64,000 bases of DNA from Pristionchus mayeri (Eukaryota > Nematoda > Chromadorea > Rhabditida > Neodiplogasteridae), in assembly GCA_036245805.1 (NCBI GenBank), contig BTRK01000003.1, forward strand, positions 31,947,215 to 32,011,214. The letters are read 5' to 3'. The notes beneath the pieces were generated by a model that saw only the letters and a list, made by a program, of their open reading frames with translations, ran no database searches and was not told where the DNA came from. Made by a program: the position numbers and the translations under genes. This document shows positions 1-10,844 of the stretch, piece by piece. The number at the start of each line of letters is the position of its first letter. The stretch's first letter is position 1.

Positions 1-78
1 CTACATCACGTAGCGTTGACGCCACCTGACGTCTGTAAAATCGCTTGACGTGGCTGCACCTTTACCTTTTTTACCTTT
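1..78 (+). repeat. 3' part of a tRNA-derived SINE, cut by the window edge
   Basis: This stretch matches, in opposite orientation, the 3' part of the SINE at 58817-59073. The shared block includes the words CACCTGACGT, CTGTAAAATCGCTTGACGTGG and a T-rich tail near 60-78. The promoter half (A and B boxes) would lie before base 1. Confidence 0.65.
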
Positions 79-108
79 ATATTAAACTGGTATCAAAACA
101 CACATTAT

Positions 109-160
109 CGACTGCTAACTCACGGTTTACGGTCTGTACTCGGTCGGTAAGGACAACTCC
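109..160 (-). pseudogene. Copy of the end of zinc-finger-gene exon 18
   Basis: Read on the minus strand this matches the 3' end of exon 18 (44662-44730), including the ACCGACCGAGNACAGACCGTA core and a GTGAGT donor followed by a CGAT-rich intron start. It is too short and isolated to be coding. Confidence 0.7.
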
Positions 161-172
161 GAAATGTCCCAC

Positions 173-284
173 CTCATTTTGGTCTCTCTCTTCCTTGTCT
201 CCCTCCGTTCTCTTCCTCTTCATATTCAGCAGTGCTCTCAGAGTGGGAGAGGGAGTGGGAGAGGGAGTGGTCGTGCGATCGTCT
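173..284 (-). pseudogene. Copy of zinc-finger-gene exon 10
   Basis: The copy has exactly the 112-bp length of exon 10 (41254-41365), with the acceptor CTTCAG and donor GTGGGA retained and the reading frame open. It encodes the same Ser-Pro-rich then LRALLNMKRKRTEGD segment with several substitutions. Exons 7-9 are missing between it and the exon 6 copy at 462-498, so it cannot give a functional transcript. Confidence 0.85.
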
Positions 285-461
285 CTGAAGATATGTTTTA
301 CATTGTGATTCTCATAGTTAATTATTGTTTTCGACGATATTTGCCAGTCAAGATTCTGATCTGTAAATACCGTATTACTGAGCGTGGAATCACTTGACTA
401 TAACTTTCTGTTGAACCTCTATTTTAAAATTTAGAAATTTAAAAGTTTATATTATGCTCAC

Positions 462-498
462 CATGAGCAGTAGGCTCGTCATTGTGGAACAGCGGGAA
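462..498 (-). pseudogene. Copy of zinc-finger-gene exon 6
   Basis: The 37-bp length, the acceptor ATTGCAG and the GTGAGC donor match exon 6 (40597-40633). The peptide FPLFHNDEPTAH differs from FPLFRNDEPAAD by three changes. Confidence 0.8.
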
Positions 499-562
499 CT
501 GCAATCGATAATTCACGATCGATCGAATTATTGAACCCTTCAAATCTCCCGAAATCCACTCA

Positions 563-602
563 CCTCCTGTGGTTTTGCTCTAGATGAGGGACGAGCGAAA
601 AT
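563..602 (-). pseudogene. Copy of zinc-finger-gene exon 5
   Basis: The minus strand reads FARPSSRAKPQE followed by GTGAGTGGATT, the donor and intron start of exon 5 (40479-40520). The upstream acceptor has decayed (GAAGATTT in place of TTGCAG). Confidence 0.75.
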
Positions 603-663
603 CTTCAATCAACATTCATTAGTTTCAGTTATCGATCGCTCCAAACTACGGTAACCGGCTCGC

Positions 664-776
664 ATTATCATATCCATCCTCTCCATCGCCAAAGTACACG
701 GGCGGCTTGAGGGAGAAGGCGGCTGCACTACCGTATCCTCGAATCCTCCAATCGATCGAACCATCGCCACGATGCT
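664..776 (-). pseudogene. Copy of zinc-finger-gene exon 4 with a 4-bp deletion
   Basis: The minus strand matches exon 4 (40284-40400) from its CTTGCAG acceptor onward, encoding the SI.AM.RSIGGFEDTVVQPP segment. A 4-bp deletion in the GCCGCCCGCC stretch shifts the frame, giving 113 instead of 117 bp. With the exon 5, 6, 10 and 18 copies downstream on the same strand, this is a decayed, internally deleted gene copy. Confidence 0.85.
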
Positions 777-1190
777 CTGCAAGCGGTACCGTATTCAGAC
801 GTTTGTCTCGGGTTTATAGTCGAAACTATGTTTTATAAAGCGCATGCTACACGTACATTATTCCCTAACCAATCCTTCCCTCTATGATCCCACATCGTAG
901 CCCACAAGTACCGGGTGCGCTCGATTCCCTCATTGTTCTTCCCATCTTCCCTGAATAATACAGAAAGGCTACAGTTTTATTTATTTTTTATTTCGAAAAA
1001 CCCTATCACACTCACATTGAAGAATTAAATTTATGCCTAAATTGTCAGTCAAGTAGATTACAATGGTACTTGCTCCACCATCCACAATTATTAATATTAT
1101 TATTAGTTCGGTTCTCCACTTACTCACCTAGTCTACAGTACATGCTAATCGCTTTGCCCGCGGCGGCCCGCGGTGGCCCGCGGATTCCGC
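777..1190. other. No gene seen
   Basis: This is AT-rich DNA upstream of the exon 4 copy. No open frame, RNA gene or clear repeat could be supported. A GC-rich CGCGGCGG run lies just before the inverted repeat that follows. Confidence 0.5.
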
Positions 1191-1548
1191 GGATCGATTT
1201 TGCGGGAAGCATGCAATTTTTTTCACCATTCGATTTTTTGTTTTTCACATTCTCCATAAAATTTCGCATCGGATGGACTATTCATTCATATTTTTAAAAA
1301 AATACATAAACCGATATTTTGAATGCCGCAATCCTTCAACCTACCGTAATCGCAGTTTGCGATTTCACTTTGCCAGTCGCTTTCGCAACTGAGATTTCGG
1401 TAGGTTGAGGCATTGCGGCATTCAAAATATCGATTTATGTATTTTTTAAATATGAACGAATAGTCCATCCGATGCGAAATTTTATGGAGAATGTGAAAAT
1501 CAAAAAATCGAATGGTGAAAAATTGCATGCTTCCCGCAAAATCGATCC
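1191..1548. repeat. Short inverted-repeat element (about 358 bp)
   Basis: Arms 1191-about 1345 and about 1394-1548 are inverted copies ending GGATCGATTTTGCGGGAAGC. The loop is about 50 bp. No target-site duplication is evident at its edges. It lies next to the exon 27 copy. Confidence 0.75.
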
Positions 1549-1577
1549 TATCGTATCTAACACCTCCTCCTGCTCAC

Positions 1578-1663
1578 CCTGATTGTGTTCTTCATCACGG
1601 GGCTCGCTCGCCGTCGGCACTCCGATGTCCTCATCATCGAGGAGAGCGTGCTCCGGGTGGTTC
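1578..1663 (-). pseudogene. Copy of zinc-finger-gene exon 27
   Basis: It has the same 86-bp length as exon 27 (47452-47537) and encodes NHPEHALLDDEDIGVP, against NHPEHALMDDEDDGLP in the gene. The donor is GTGAGC. The acceptor is GTTGAG instead of ATTCAG. Confidence 0.85.
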
Positions 1664-1814
1664 CTCAACCAAACAATATAATCACTCAAATATGTCTAAA
1701 TCATCCGCATTCTATGGTGCTATAGAATTCTCCTGGAGAGCCTTGAATGAAATCTATTTATGCAACTCAAACAGAATAGTTTATCAAATATTTCTTGACA
1801 ATATGATCAAAGTG

Positions 1815-1951
1815 TTCTGATTACGTTCACATTTCGCTCTTGCTACGTAATACTTGTGGCTTGTGTAATTCCAATCATCTCGGTGTACATTAGATATCAA
1901 ATCAACCAACAATCCACCATCATTATTACATTTGTGATTCACTCCTGCTAC
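1815..1951 (-). pseudogene. Copy of zinc-finger-gene intron 13, split by a transposon
   Basis: The words CACTCTTGCTACGTAATAC and the flanking bases match, inverted, the intron between exons 13 and 14 (near 42240-42300). A second intron copy ends at 1951, is interrupted by the TTAA element at 1956-3095, and resumes after 3100 (TCGTGTGATTTGTGTTGATCC). The fragments are therefore copied genomic DNA, not processed cDNA. Confidence 0.6.
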
Positions 1952-1955
1952 TTAA

Positions 1956-3095
1956 GAGAGACTATCTGAGTGAATGGAAATATGCTTGCCACTAGCGAAA
2001 AATCGAATTCCTCCATAATTGGCATACATGTAGTACTCAGTGAGTATAGCTCAGGTGTGGCTTATTTAATGTTCTAGATCAAACATTAAGAAATGCGCTT
2101 CACTTTAGTCCGAAAACGTCAATTTTTGAAATTTGGCATTTCGCTATCGATCAGAACGAGTTATATCTCTAAAAATGCGCAATATTCAAATGATCGAACC
2201 TACCAATTTTCATAAAATTGCATTAAAAGTAATTGCGAAAAAAACAGAAAATTCGAAATATTTTACTTTTGTTTAATTTTAGCTCCCTCAGATGGGTAGG
2301 GGTGGACCATTTTTATGCTTTGAATTTGTAGTTCTGGAAACTCACTAACTATTAAAAAAATTAAATTAAAATCAAAAATAAAAGTTTGGAGAAATCGGCT
2401 AACAAAGGCCCGCAACTTGAAATAAAGCCAGTTTGTGATAGGACCTGGCCTACCGTATCCCAAAACCGAAATGGAAGACAGGTGTGTCTAGGGTTACCCA
2501 ACACGGAGTACTCGATGAGGGGAATCCACCTGAATGAACCGATGAACGATGCGCATCCGCGCGCGCCAGCGCACTGATGTTAAATACGGTATGCCACGTC
2601 GTATCACAAACTGGCTTTATTTCAAGTTGCGGGCCGTTGTTAGCCGATTTCTCCAAACTTGATTTTTTGATTTTAATTTAAATTTTTTAATAGTTAGTTA
2701 GTATCCAGAACTACAAATTCAAAGCATAAAAATGGTCCACCCCTACCCATCTGAAGGAGCTAAAATTAAACAAAAGTAAAATATTTCGAATTTTCCGTTT
2801 TTTCACAATTATTTTTAACGAAATCGTATGAAAATTCGTAGGTTCGATCATTTGAATATTGCGCATTTTTATAGATATAACTCGTTCTGATCGATAGCGA
2901 AAGGGCAAATTTCGAAATTTGACGTTTTCTGACTAAAGTGCAGCGCTTTTCTTAATGCTTGATCTAGAACACTAAATAAGCCACGCCTGAGCTATACTCA
3001 CCGAGTACTACATGTGTTCAAATTTTGGAGGAATTCGATTTTTCGCTAGTGCCAAGCGTCTGCACAAAACTGTTCACTCACTCAGATAGTCTCTC
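1956..3095. mobile_element. Palindromic TTAA-flanked DNA element (1140 bp)
   Basis: Near-identical inverted arms (about 1956-2440 and 2600-3095) end in GAGAGACTATCTGAGTGA. They are bordered on both sides by TTAA (1952-1955 and 3096-3099). TTAA duplication with long palindromic arms is the structure of non-autonomous piggyBac-type palindromes known in Caenorhabditis. No transposase frame is present. It sits inside a copied intron, so the flanks join into recognisable sequence when it is removed. Confidence 0.8.
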
Positions 3096-3162
3096 TTAAA
3101 TCGTGTGATTTGTGTTGATCCAATATTCCATCGATTCTCCCTTGAAATCACAACATCCAAAC

Positions 3163-3300
3163 CAGTTCAGTAGCCGTCACATGGCCCGTCTCTCCTCCTC
3201 CTATTTCCTCTGTCGGAATCCATTGAGAGGTCGAGTGGAGAGGATGGATGCAGATCCGCCCACAACTGAATTGTGCGCCGATGAGTCAGAAGGTTGAAAT
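3163..3300 (-). pseudogene. Copy of zinc-finger-gene exon 13 (first of two here)
   Basis: The minus strand encodes SSAHNSVVGGSASILSTRPLNG as in exon 13 (42038-42196). It is followed by a decayed glycine-rich part and the ACTGAACTGGTT exon end. Frame is lost around RQRK. Confidence 0.8.
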
Positions 3301-3510
3301 TAGGAATATTGGTTCATCCACGTCCAAGCAGAAGTAAGTAAATTGTTTTGAGATGAGTTGAAGTTCGAAGGTATAAGCTTTGCACGATTAGGATGATTTG
3401 AGCAAGTCAGGCTCCTTTCTGTTTCATGAAGCCTTCAATCAATGAACGGTTCAAGAGGGGACGGTCTTATACAAATCGTTTCTTTATAAATTAAAAATCC
3501 AATAACTCAC

Positions 3511-3616
3511 CTCCAGCATCACTTTCGGTCTCTTGAGAGGGGGGCGGGATCTCTCCTATATCAGCACACGTCACCACTCCATCCTTGTGCACTGTTAGCA
3601 CTCGGTGAGGGCAGTC
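3511..3616 (-). pseudogene. Copy of zinc-finger-gene exon 21 with a 1-bp insertion
   Basis: It matches exon 21 (45627-45731), encoding the DCPHxVLTVHKDG.VTCADIGEIPPP segment. An extra C in the CCGCCCCCC run shifts the frame, giving 106 instead of 105 bp. The GTGAGTT donor is kept. Confidence 0.85.
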
Positions 3617-3935
3617 CTGGAAACGGGTGCTATTTAAAAAAATATTTCATAAGTGACATGTGGCATCCGCGTTTCAATATCGAATCAATAGGCATTAGGC
3701 TGCCACCAAGTGATCGGCGACCGACAAAGGGGTGATATATCAAAAGAAAACATTATAGGAGTAAATCTATCTTTCAACTCTAGCGCTTCAATTCCCGATT
3801 ATACATTAGTATTTTTAAAAGGATTGATAAAACAAATAAAATGCTCACTCCAAAATGCAGCCAGTGGTATTCTATCCCTCCGAGGGGGGAAGAATCTGCT
3901 CTGCAGGAGTACACCTCGAGTTCTTGCACCCTAAC

Positions 3936-4055
3936 AATAAATGTATTGAGCAGCTGCAGCAGCCCTCGCTGCTGCACGGGCTGCATTAGAAGTAGAGGAT
4001 AAGTGGCGGACCGTGCATCTCGGAGAAGTCAACGTAGTGGCCGAAGTTCAGACCT
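3936..4055 (-). pseudogene. Copy of zinc-finger-gene exon 14
   Basis: It matches the exon 14 alanine-rich segment (SNAARAAAKAAAAAANG at 42318-42462), with an in-frame TGA near the start. The upstream CCTCTTCAG acceptor and intron 13 sequence (about 4060-4140) are also copied. Confidence 0.8.
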
Positions 4056-4169
4056 GAAGAGGCATACTTCATTGGCCCAATTATATTCATGTTTCACACT
4101 TGCTACGTAACACGTGTGGTCTGTGTTGCTCTAATTGCATTTAGTTTGCCAGTTGAAATCCCAACAACC

Positions 4170-4345
4170 AACCAGTTCAGTAGCCGTCACATGGCCCGTC
4201 CCTCCTCCGCCCTCCTTCCTTTGTCCGAATCCATAAAGACGCCGAGTGGAGAGGATTGATTCCGACCCAGCCACCACTGAATTGTGCGTCGACGAGCCAG
4301 ATCGCAGGAATTCGGACGAATTCGATGGCTGAAAAAAATGCAGAA
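4170..4345 (-). pseudogene. Copy of zinc-finger-gene exon 13 (second)
   Basis: The minus strand encodes THNSVVAGSESILSTRRLYGFG and then a KEGGGGTGHV run, ending at ACTGAACTGGTTGG. This is the same exon as at 3163-3300, so this arm has two divergent copies about 1 kb apart. Confidence 0.85.
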
Positions 4346-4593
4346 AATATAGTTGGTTCATCCATCCCTAACAAGAACTTCCACGCAGTATCAAGATCCG
4401 CCCATGACGGAATTGTGCGTCGGATGAATACTTGGTTGCAAAGAGTTTTATTTGCAGGTAATTTGTTGTTTCATGAATGACTCATACACACATTTATCGA
4501 CAAGGAGCAATGAATATTGAGTGTTTTGATGTGAATATCAGGTAATTTATTGTTTCAAGTAGGGCCTAGTTGTCAATATAATGTAACCCTCAC

Positions 4594-4691
4594 CGTGCCT
4601 CCGAACGATGGCTTCATTCAGTGATATACAAAGAGATTTCTCCCGAGTTGGTGGTGGGCGTAGAAGAAAGTGTCGCACATCGGGCATTTTA
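4594..4691 (-). pseudogene. Copy of zinc-finger-gene exon 12 (first finger), with a stop
   Basis: Its 98-bp length equals exon 12 (41826-41923). It encodes CPMCDTFFYAHHQLG and then a TGA where the gene has an arginine codon after the last zinc-binding histidine. The first of the two finger histidines is also lost. Confidence 0.85.
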
Positions 4692-4767
4692 CTGAATTAG
4701 CGTTGTGCTTCCAATATTAAATACTTTAAAATGCATTCAGCAATGACATCTACAAAATCTTGCATAC

Positions 4768-4831
4768 GTCCTTCCTTGTTCACACTCGAGGATGACATCG
4801 TGTCCTGCTGCGTCTTATCCTTATCGTCCTT
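4768..4831 (-). pseudogene. Copy of zinc-finger-gene exon 11
   Basis: Its 64-bp length equals exon 11 (41548-41611). It encodes KDDKDKTQQDTMSSSSVNKEG, between a TTCTGCAG-like acceptor and a GTATGC donor. Confidence 0.8.
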
Positions 4832-5017
4832 CTGCAATTGTGTCATATATTTTTTGTCTTAACCGGAATGATCGCAATAATTGAAAACGGATAGCATCGG
4901 CGACTTTCACTACCTTGTGAAACACGAGGTTGCAAGTTCATAAATTGGAGTGTTTTCAAATTTGGAATTTTTGCTAACCATACGAATACAGAAATTATTT
5001 TTTTAATATCTCACCCA

Positions 5018-5131
5018 ACCCCCTCTTGGTTGTTCTCCTCCTCTTCTTCATCTATTCGTTTCCTGTTTATATTCAGCAGTGCTTGAAGAGTGTAAGAGAA
5101 CGAAGGAGAAGGAGAACGAACGCGATCATCT
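5018..5131 (-). pseudogene. Copy of zinc-finger-gene exon 10
   Basis: It matches exon 10 in the central ALLNMKRKR-type segment. The acceptor CAG has become CGG, and the 3' end runs into decayed GAA/GAG repeats. Exon copies 14, 13, 12, 11 and 10 from 3.9 to 5.1 kb keep the order of the gene on the minus strand. Confidence 0.75.
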
Positions 5132-5169
5132 CCGATACATTCGTGTTCAAATAAAATTATTGTTTTTCA

Positions 5170-5360
5170 ACTGTCTTTCTTCATCGCATTAGTGAGAGCA
5201 ATATCACAGAGCAATGACTGATTACTGAAATACAAAGTTAGACGAGAATGTAACTTCACAAAAATACCCATAACTGCTCTAAAAACTGAATTCGCCAGAT
5301 CTGATGTAGAAAAGAAACCAAAAAACAATATAGAACAATCTCCTAACTATCGTTTCCTAG
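5170..5360. repeat. Duplicated non-coding block, partner at 23826-23999
   Basis: Long stretches such as GTTAGACGAGAATG and CACAAAAATACCCATAACTG recur in the same orientation at 23.8-24.0 kb. The two exon-fragment arms (3.9-5.4 and 22.4-24.9 kb) therefore derive from one duplicated ancestor. Confidence 0.8.
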
Positions 5361-5451
5361 GTATTCGCTAAAGACTTTGAAATGCAGTCAAAGTAAGTAA
5401 GGAAATGTCACAGAGCAGCAATAAAGTGTGACGAATTTTATTAGTATTTAT

Positions 5452-8400
5452 CACCCGTATCACGAGTCAGTGGATGAAAAGCGACTACCCAGGGAACATT
5501 TTTAAAAAAGTTGTGCTAGATTTGACTCATATTATAGTGGTAGAATACTCTAGGCATAATATTTCGAAAAATTTGGGTCATTGGTCCCAGAGCCGTCAAT
5601 TAGGAATTCTCCGGTTTTGCACCCGGCTACGCTGTATTTCAGCTCCCAGATGGGCTAGAAGACTGGCATTGGGCTCAAAATTCGCAGAAAATTATTTCCA
5701 GAAACTTTTTCGTTGACAACTTTCTTGCTTGACCATTATTGACGATGTTATCTGCGAAAAACCAGATTCTAGATCAATTAAATAATGTTTTCACCTCAAA
5801 GATGAGAGATGCTACAGATTTTTATTGTTGAATATAGTAGTAGAAGTCAATATGTATAGATTAAAATTAGGAAAAAAGCAATCATCCTACCCCCTTTTGA
5901 TGAAAATTTTGGTCAAATGTGAGATATTGCTGAATCTCAACGTTAATTTCGATAAATAGACTTACACACCGAATCTAAAATAAAGCAATTTGTAATTCCA
6001 GACATCATAAATCCATGTAAGTTAGATGGCAGTGAAAGAGTGTGAAATCAGCGTGTTCGAAAAAATCGGTTTTCGAAACCTCGATTTTTCTCAAGTTTGA
6101 GCATTTTATTCTTTCCAAATAGAAGAACACGCCAATCATCTCCCTATAGAAATTAAACTATTTACCGGTATGTGTAAGATAATCGAGGAATGGTAGGTTC
6201 CTATGCTTTTCAAAGTCGAAATTTCGGGGCTCAGAAACGCAAGATTGATATAATAAAATATTGTTAAATTCGATTTTGTCAAGATTCGTGCGCACACATG
6301 GTAGATATCGTGATGGAAAATCATATTACGGTGTGTTCAATAAAAATTGGCCTTTTAAATAAGGAATAGATCCATTTGTGGAAAATCAAAGATTTATAAA
6401 TACTTAAAATTCGAAGAAAATCAGCATGTGAAATTTTAACATTTTATTAGTGTTATTAAAACAAATATGCTTTACTATGAATTTACATGTTGAAATCCGA
6501 CAACATTTTATAAATCTTTTAGTTAAAATCGAATTTAACAATATTTTATTATATCAATCTTGCGTTTCTGAGCCACGAAATTTCGACTTTGGAAAGCATA
6601 GGAACCTACCATTCCTCGATTATCTTACACATACCGGTAAATAGTTTAATTTCTATAGGGAGATGATTGGCGTGTTCTTATATTTGGAAAGAATATAACA
6701 CGCGTCTTCTGAGAGATTGCATGAACCGGAGGAACTAGCTGCAAAAGTTTGAGCAATATCGAAAAGAAAATTATGGTAGTCCAGTGTAGACGGGAAAACT
6801 TTTATACTAGCGATTTGTCCTGGAACCGGCCTTTAGGCATTTTCCGGACTTCGTTCCGGCTCTGACGTAACATCGTTCATTTTTGAGCTACATTGGCCAG
6901 CTTGTGCTCAAAATGCGCGGAAAATTATTTTAAGAAACTTTCATGTTCACACCAAAGCCGAGTGCGAAATCACGTTGAAAATATCGAAAAACCGAGTCGA
7001 GATTCATAAAAAAATTCATATCTCGCTTGGAACCCCACCTTTTAGTAGATTTTGATTGCAGTTTCAGAATCTACGTACCCATAATAGTCAATAAAAAATG
7101 CGAGTGAGAGTCCGTAGGGGTGAGAATGTGTTACGCTAATGCAAAATGTGTGCTCAGTTCGCTAATTCGTGATTTTCAATTTCTTATGCTTAAGCCATAA
7201 TCGCTCAGATATATCTTTTCTTTCATAATTTGATTGTTTCTAACCTAGATATGATGTATTCCGTTGAAAAAATCAAAGATTTCCACATTTCTTGGAAATC
7301 ATATTTTTCACCTCGATATTTCTCAAATTTGCAGTTTCCAAACTCAACATTTCGAGGATCTTACCCGTCTTCACTATACGGATCTTATAGCATGCTAAGC
7401 CATGAGTAATATTTGTTGGTGTGGACCTACTCGACGATTTTTAAAATCTAATTTTTGACCCTCGAAAACGCCCGATCGAGCGTGTCGGAAATATCCAAAA
7501 TTCGATATTGAGGTTAATTTTTCGAATTATGGTTGTTTATAAGTTGTAAAAATGTTTTCTTGAACTATGCAGTAAATAACATGTGCGAAATTCGCCATTG
7601 CTTTTGTTTCTAAATTTGCGAATTATTCGAGAGTGAGAAAATGACATTTCCGAAAAAAACGTGAAAATTGTTGGGTTTCGAAAGTAGTTTAAGCCGGAGG
7701 TTGCGAAAACATTTTTACAACTTATAAACAACCATAATTCGCAAAATTAATCTCACTATCGAATTTTGGATATTTCCGACACGCTCGATCGGGCGTTTTC
7801 GAGGGTCAAAAATTAAATTTTAAAAATCGTCGAGCAGGTCCATACCAACAAATATTACTCATGGCTTAGCATGCTATAAGATCCGTATAGTGAAGACGGG
7901 TCATCGAAATGTTGAGTTTGAATCCTGTAAATTTGAGAAATATCGAGGTGAAAAATATGATTTTCAAGAAATGTGGAAATCTTCGTTTTTTTCAACGAAA
8001 TTGAGCACATCGAGGTTAGAAACAATCCAATTATGAAAGAAAGGATATATCTGAGCGATTATGGCTTGATAATAAGAAATTGAAATTCACGAATTAGCGA
8101 ATTGAGCACATATTTTGGGTTAGCGTAACATATTCTAACCCCTACGGACTCTCACTCGCATTTTTCCTTGACTAACATGGGTACGTAAATTCGGAAACTG
8201 CAATCAAAATCTACTAAAAGGTGGGGTTCCAAGCGAGATATGAATTTTTTTATGAATCTCGACTCGGTTTTTCGATATTTTCAACGTGATTTCGCACTCA
8301 CACGGCTTTGGTGTGAACATAAAAGTTTCTTAAAATAATTTTCCGCGCATTTTGAGCACAAGCTGGCCACTGTAGCTCAAAAATGAACCATGTTACGTCA

Positions 8401-9221
8401 GAGCCGGAACCAAGTCCGGAAAATGACTAAATGCCGGTTCCAGTACAAATCGCTAGTATAAAAGTTTTCCCGTCTCCACCGGACTCTACCATAATTTTCT
8501 TTTCGATATTGCTCAAACTTTTGCAGCTAGTTCCTCAGGTGGGTCCTTTTCATGCATTCTCTCAGAAGACGCGTGATAATGCTCAAACTTGAGAAAAATC
8601 GAGGTTTCGAAAACCGATTTTTTCGAACACGCTGATTTCACACTCTTTCACTGCCATCTAACTTACATGGATGATTGATGTCTGGAATTACAAATTGCTT
8701 TATTTTAGATTCGGTGTGTAAGTCTATTTATCGAAATTAACGTTGAGATTCAGCAATATCTCACATTTGACCAAAATTTTCATCAAAAGGGGGTAGGATG
8801 ATTGCTTCTTTCGTAATTTTAATCTATACATATTGACTTCTACTACTATATTCAAAAATAAAAATCTGTAGTATCTCTCATCTTTGAGGTGAAAACATTA
8901 TTTAATTGATCTAGAATCTGGTTTTTCGCAGATAACATCGTTAATAATGGTCAAGCAAGAAAGTTGTCAACGAAAAAGTTTCTGGAAATAATTTTCTGCG
9001 AATTTTGAGCCCAATGCCAGCCTTCTAGCCCATCTGGGAGCTGAAACACACTGTAGCCGGGTGCAAAACCGGAGAATTCCTAATTGACGGCTCTGGGACC
9101 AATGACCCAAATTTTTCGAAATCTTATGCCTAGGGTGTTGTACCACTATAATATGAGTTAAATCTAGCACAACTTTTTTAAAAATGTTCCCGCACACATC
9201 CACTGGCTCGTGATACGTGTG
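5452..9221. mobile_element. 3.8-kb palindromic foldback-type element
   Basis: Ends read CACMCGTATCACGAGYCAGT in both inverted orientations. Arms of about 1.5 kb (5452-7540 without its inner insertion, and 7730-9221) are near-identical, around a spacer of about 190 bp. The uninterrupted target is present at 28382-28410 (TTTATTAGTATTTATTACTT). This shows a 4-bp duplication, TTAT, at 5448-5451 and 9222-9225. No transposase frame was recognised. Confidence 0.85.
6109..6693. mobile_element. 585-bp inverted-repeat element nested in the left arm of the large palindrome
   Basis: Terminal inverted repeats start TTCTTTCCAAATA and continue through AAGAACACGCCAATCATC. Flanking TA dinucleotides lie at 6107-6108 and 6694-6695. 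The right arm of the host palindrome (about 8553-8600) lacks the insert and serves as the empty site. TA duplication points to a Tc1/mariner-type non-autonomous element. Confidence 0.8.
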
Positions 9222-10061
9222 TTATTACTTCTTCATCGAAATTCCAAGAGGAAATCACATTTTGATAGAGTTCAGTACATACAAAGGGTCATTTCCAATT
9301 AAAATTGATGGAATTGTCAAACGCGGACTTTACTCGCTTTACTTTACTCGCATAGGCTACTATTTCAAATTTTGTTTGTTGAAAAACCTACTTTACTCGC
9401 ATTGAAGAATGAGATCTAAAACCTAAATTAACAGCCAAGTAAATCACAATATTATTGGCTCCACAATTCATAATTATTATTTTGGGTCTTCGTAAGGTCA
9501 ACTTACTGTTGAATAGAAGTAAATTCGCTCATGAATTATTGCTGTGACACTTAATCACCTAGTCAGGATAAATTTCAAAATTAGAAACTATCAGAATTCG
9601 CATAAACATATTAAAAGGGTATTAGGCTATCGATCGATAACTTACGGTGTATGATCTGTCCTCGGTCAGCACAAGACCCTGATTCAGGTCGAGAATTACT
9701 CTTTAATAAGAACGCGATTCTGTCGCATTATGTGCAGCGGAGCGGGAATCAGAGTTGCGTTTGGTGGAGAAGAATTGGATGGGTGAAACTGGCATGAACC
9801 CCTAGATAGTCACTGAACATATCATGTCGGAAAAAAGGAAGTAAGGTCGTGCGATAAATGTTTGTCTCTAATATTGTATAAAACACCAATTGGAAATGGC
9901 CCTGCAAACATCACAGAGAAGACCAGATATGACTGAGGAAGCACGCGATTTTTTCACATCTCTCAACTCCCCAATATGTTTATTCTAATATTTTTCATGT
10001 TTACGAGAAGTCGTCGAACAATGGCTAGCATGTATGTACACGGGGTGGGATGGAGAGGGGA
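9222..10061. repeat. Segmental duplication, copy 1
   Basis: The block matches 28399-29455 in the same orientation at high identity, from TTATTACTTCTTCATCG to the 3' end of the Lys/Glu-rich gene. Copy 2 has an extra 235 bp at 29128-29362. The block continues into the gene at 10062-10806 and the minisatellite at 10845-10968. Confidence 0.9.
9642..9690 (-). pseudogene. Copy of the end of zinc-finger-gene exon 18
   Basis: The minus strand reads TGACCGAGGACAGATCATAC, followed by ACCGTAAGT and a CGATCGAT intron start, as in exon 18. The same fragment is in the partner duplication near 28786-28832. Confidence 0.7.
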
Positions 10062-10806
10062 TCAATCCTCTTGAGTTGCGTCCATCCTCGCTGTCTCCTC
10101 CTTCTCCTTCTCTTTCTCTTCCTCCTCCTCCTTGTCCTTCTCCTTGTCCTGATTGTCCTTCTCCTTCTTCTCTGGTCTCGACTTGGCGTCCTCTCGGATT
10201 TTTCCTGCAAAGGGAACATTTTTGCTACTTGAATTAGCATATTCGGGATCAGGGTGATTACGGTATGTCTGGTTATGGTAGCCATGTTGCACTCACTTTT
10301 TCTGGTACTTTGCGGCTCGGCCCCCTCCTTCGACTTGCCGCCCCTTCGGAGGCCTCTTGACTCAGGAGGCCGGTCCTCTCTCGATCGAATGCGAGGCTGC
10401 TCTTCAGGAGAAGATTCCTGCAAATAAAGCGCATGATTACTGTAGACGATATTGTGGGTGCACGGTAGCTGAGTAGCTACAGTATATCATGTGTCCTGAT
10501 TACCGTACCCTTTTGGTCGGGACCGGTATCGGTTCCGGTGCCGGTGCTGGTGCCTGGACCGGTGCCTGGCCCGATCCTGATCCCGATGTGCTCTTCTTGG
10601 GCGGTAAAAAGGGATCGTCATCCTCATCGTTCGGCTTGCGCGTCTCGTTTACAGTTACGATAGCCTTCTTCTCTCAAAATATCGCCAGTTATCGATTGAC
10701 TACAGTACACTGCGGATATGGTAGTGGTACGGTACGTACGCTTGCATAGTGGCACCACCGGCGCTGCGACGGCGACAGTCACGGCAGTCGGCCAGCCAGC
10801 GAGCAT
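10062..10806 (-). CDS. Small Lys/Glu-rich protein, 157 aa, 4 exons (paralogue A)
   Basis: Function is not recognised. Exons on the minus strand: 10759-10806, 10509-10670, 10297-10417 and 10062-10204; phases add up to 157 codons and a stop. The start ATG lies 8 bases behind a CTCTGCAG acceptor, as expected for trans-splicing. Exon 1 gives MLAGWPTAVTVAVAAP. Exon 2 is acidic and then Gly/Ser- and Pro/Ala-rich. Exon 3 is rich in Arg/Glu. Exon 4 is a KEKE-type highly charged tail ending EETARMDATQED. Exons 1 and 4 and the surrounding DNA match paralogue B (29440-30588); exons 2 and 3 do not. The weakest point is the exon 1 donor (GTGGTG). The charged tail suggests a nuclear protein, but this is inference. 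Confidence 0.6.
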
Positions 10807-10844
10807 AATGACTCCTGCAGAGAGGATTAAGGTAGGATGAGAAC

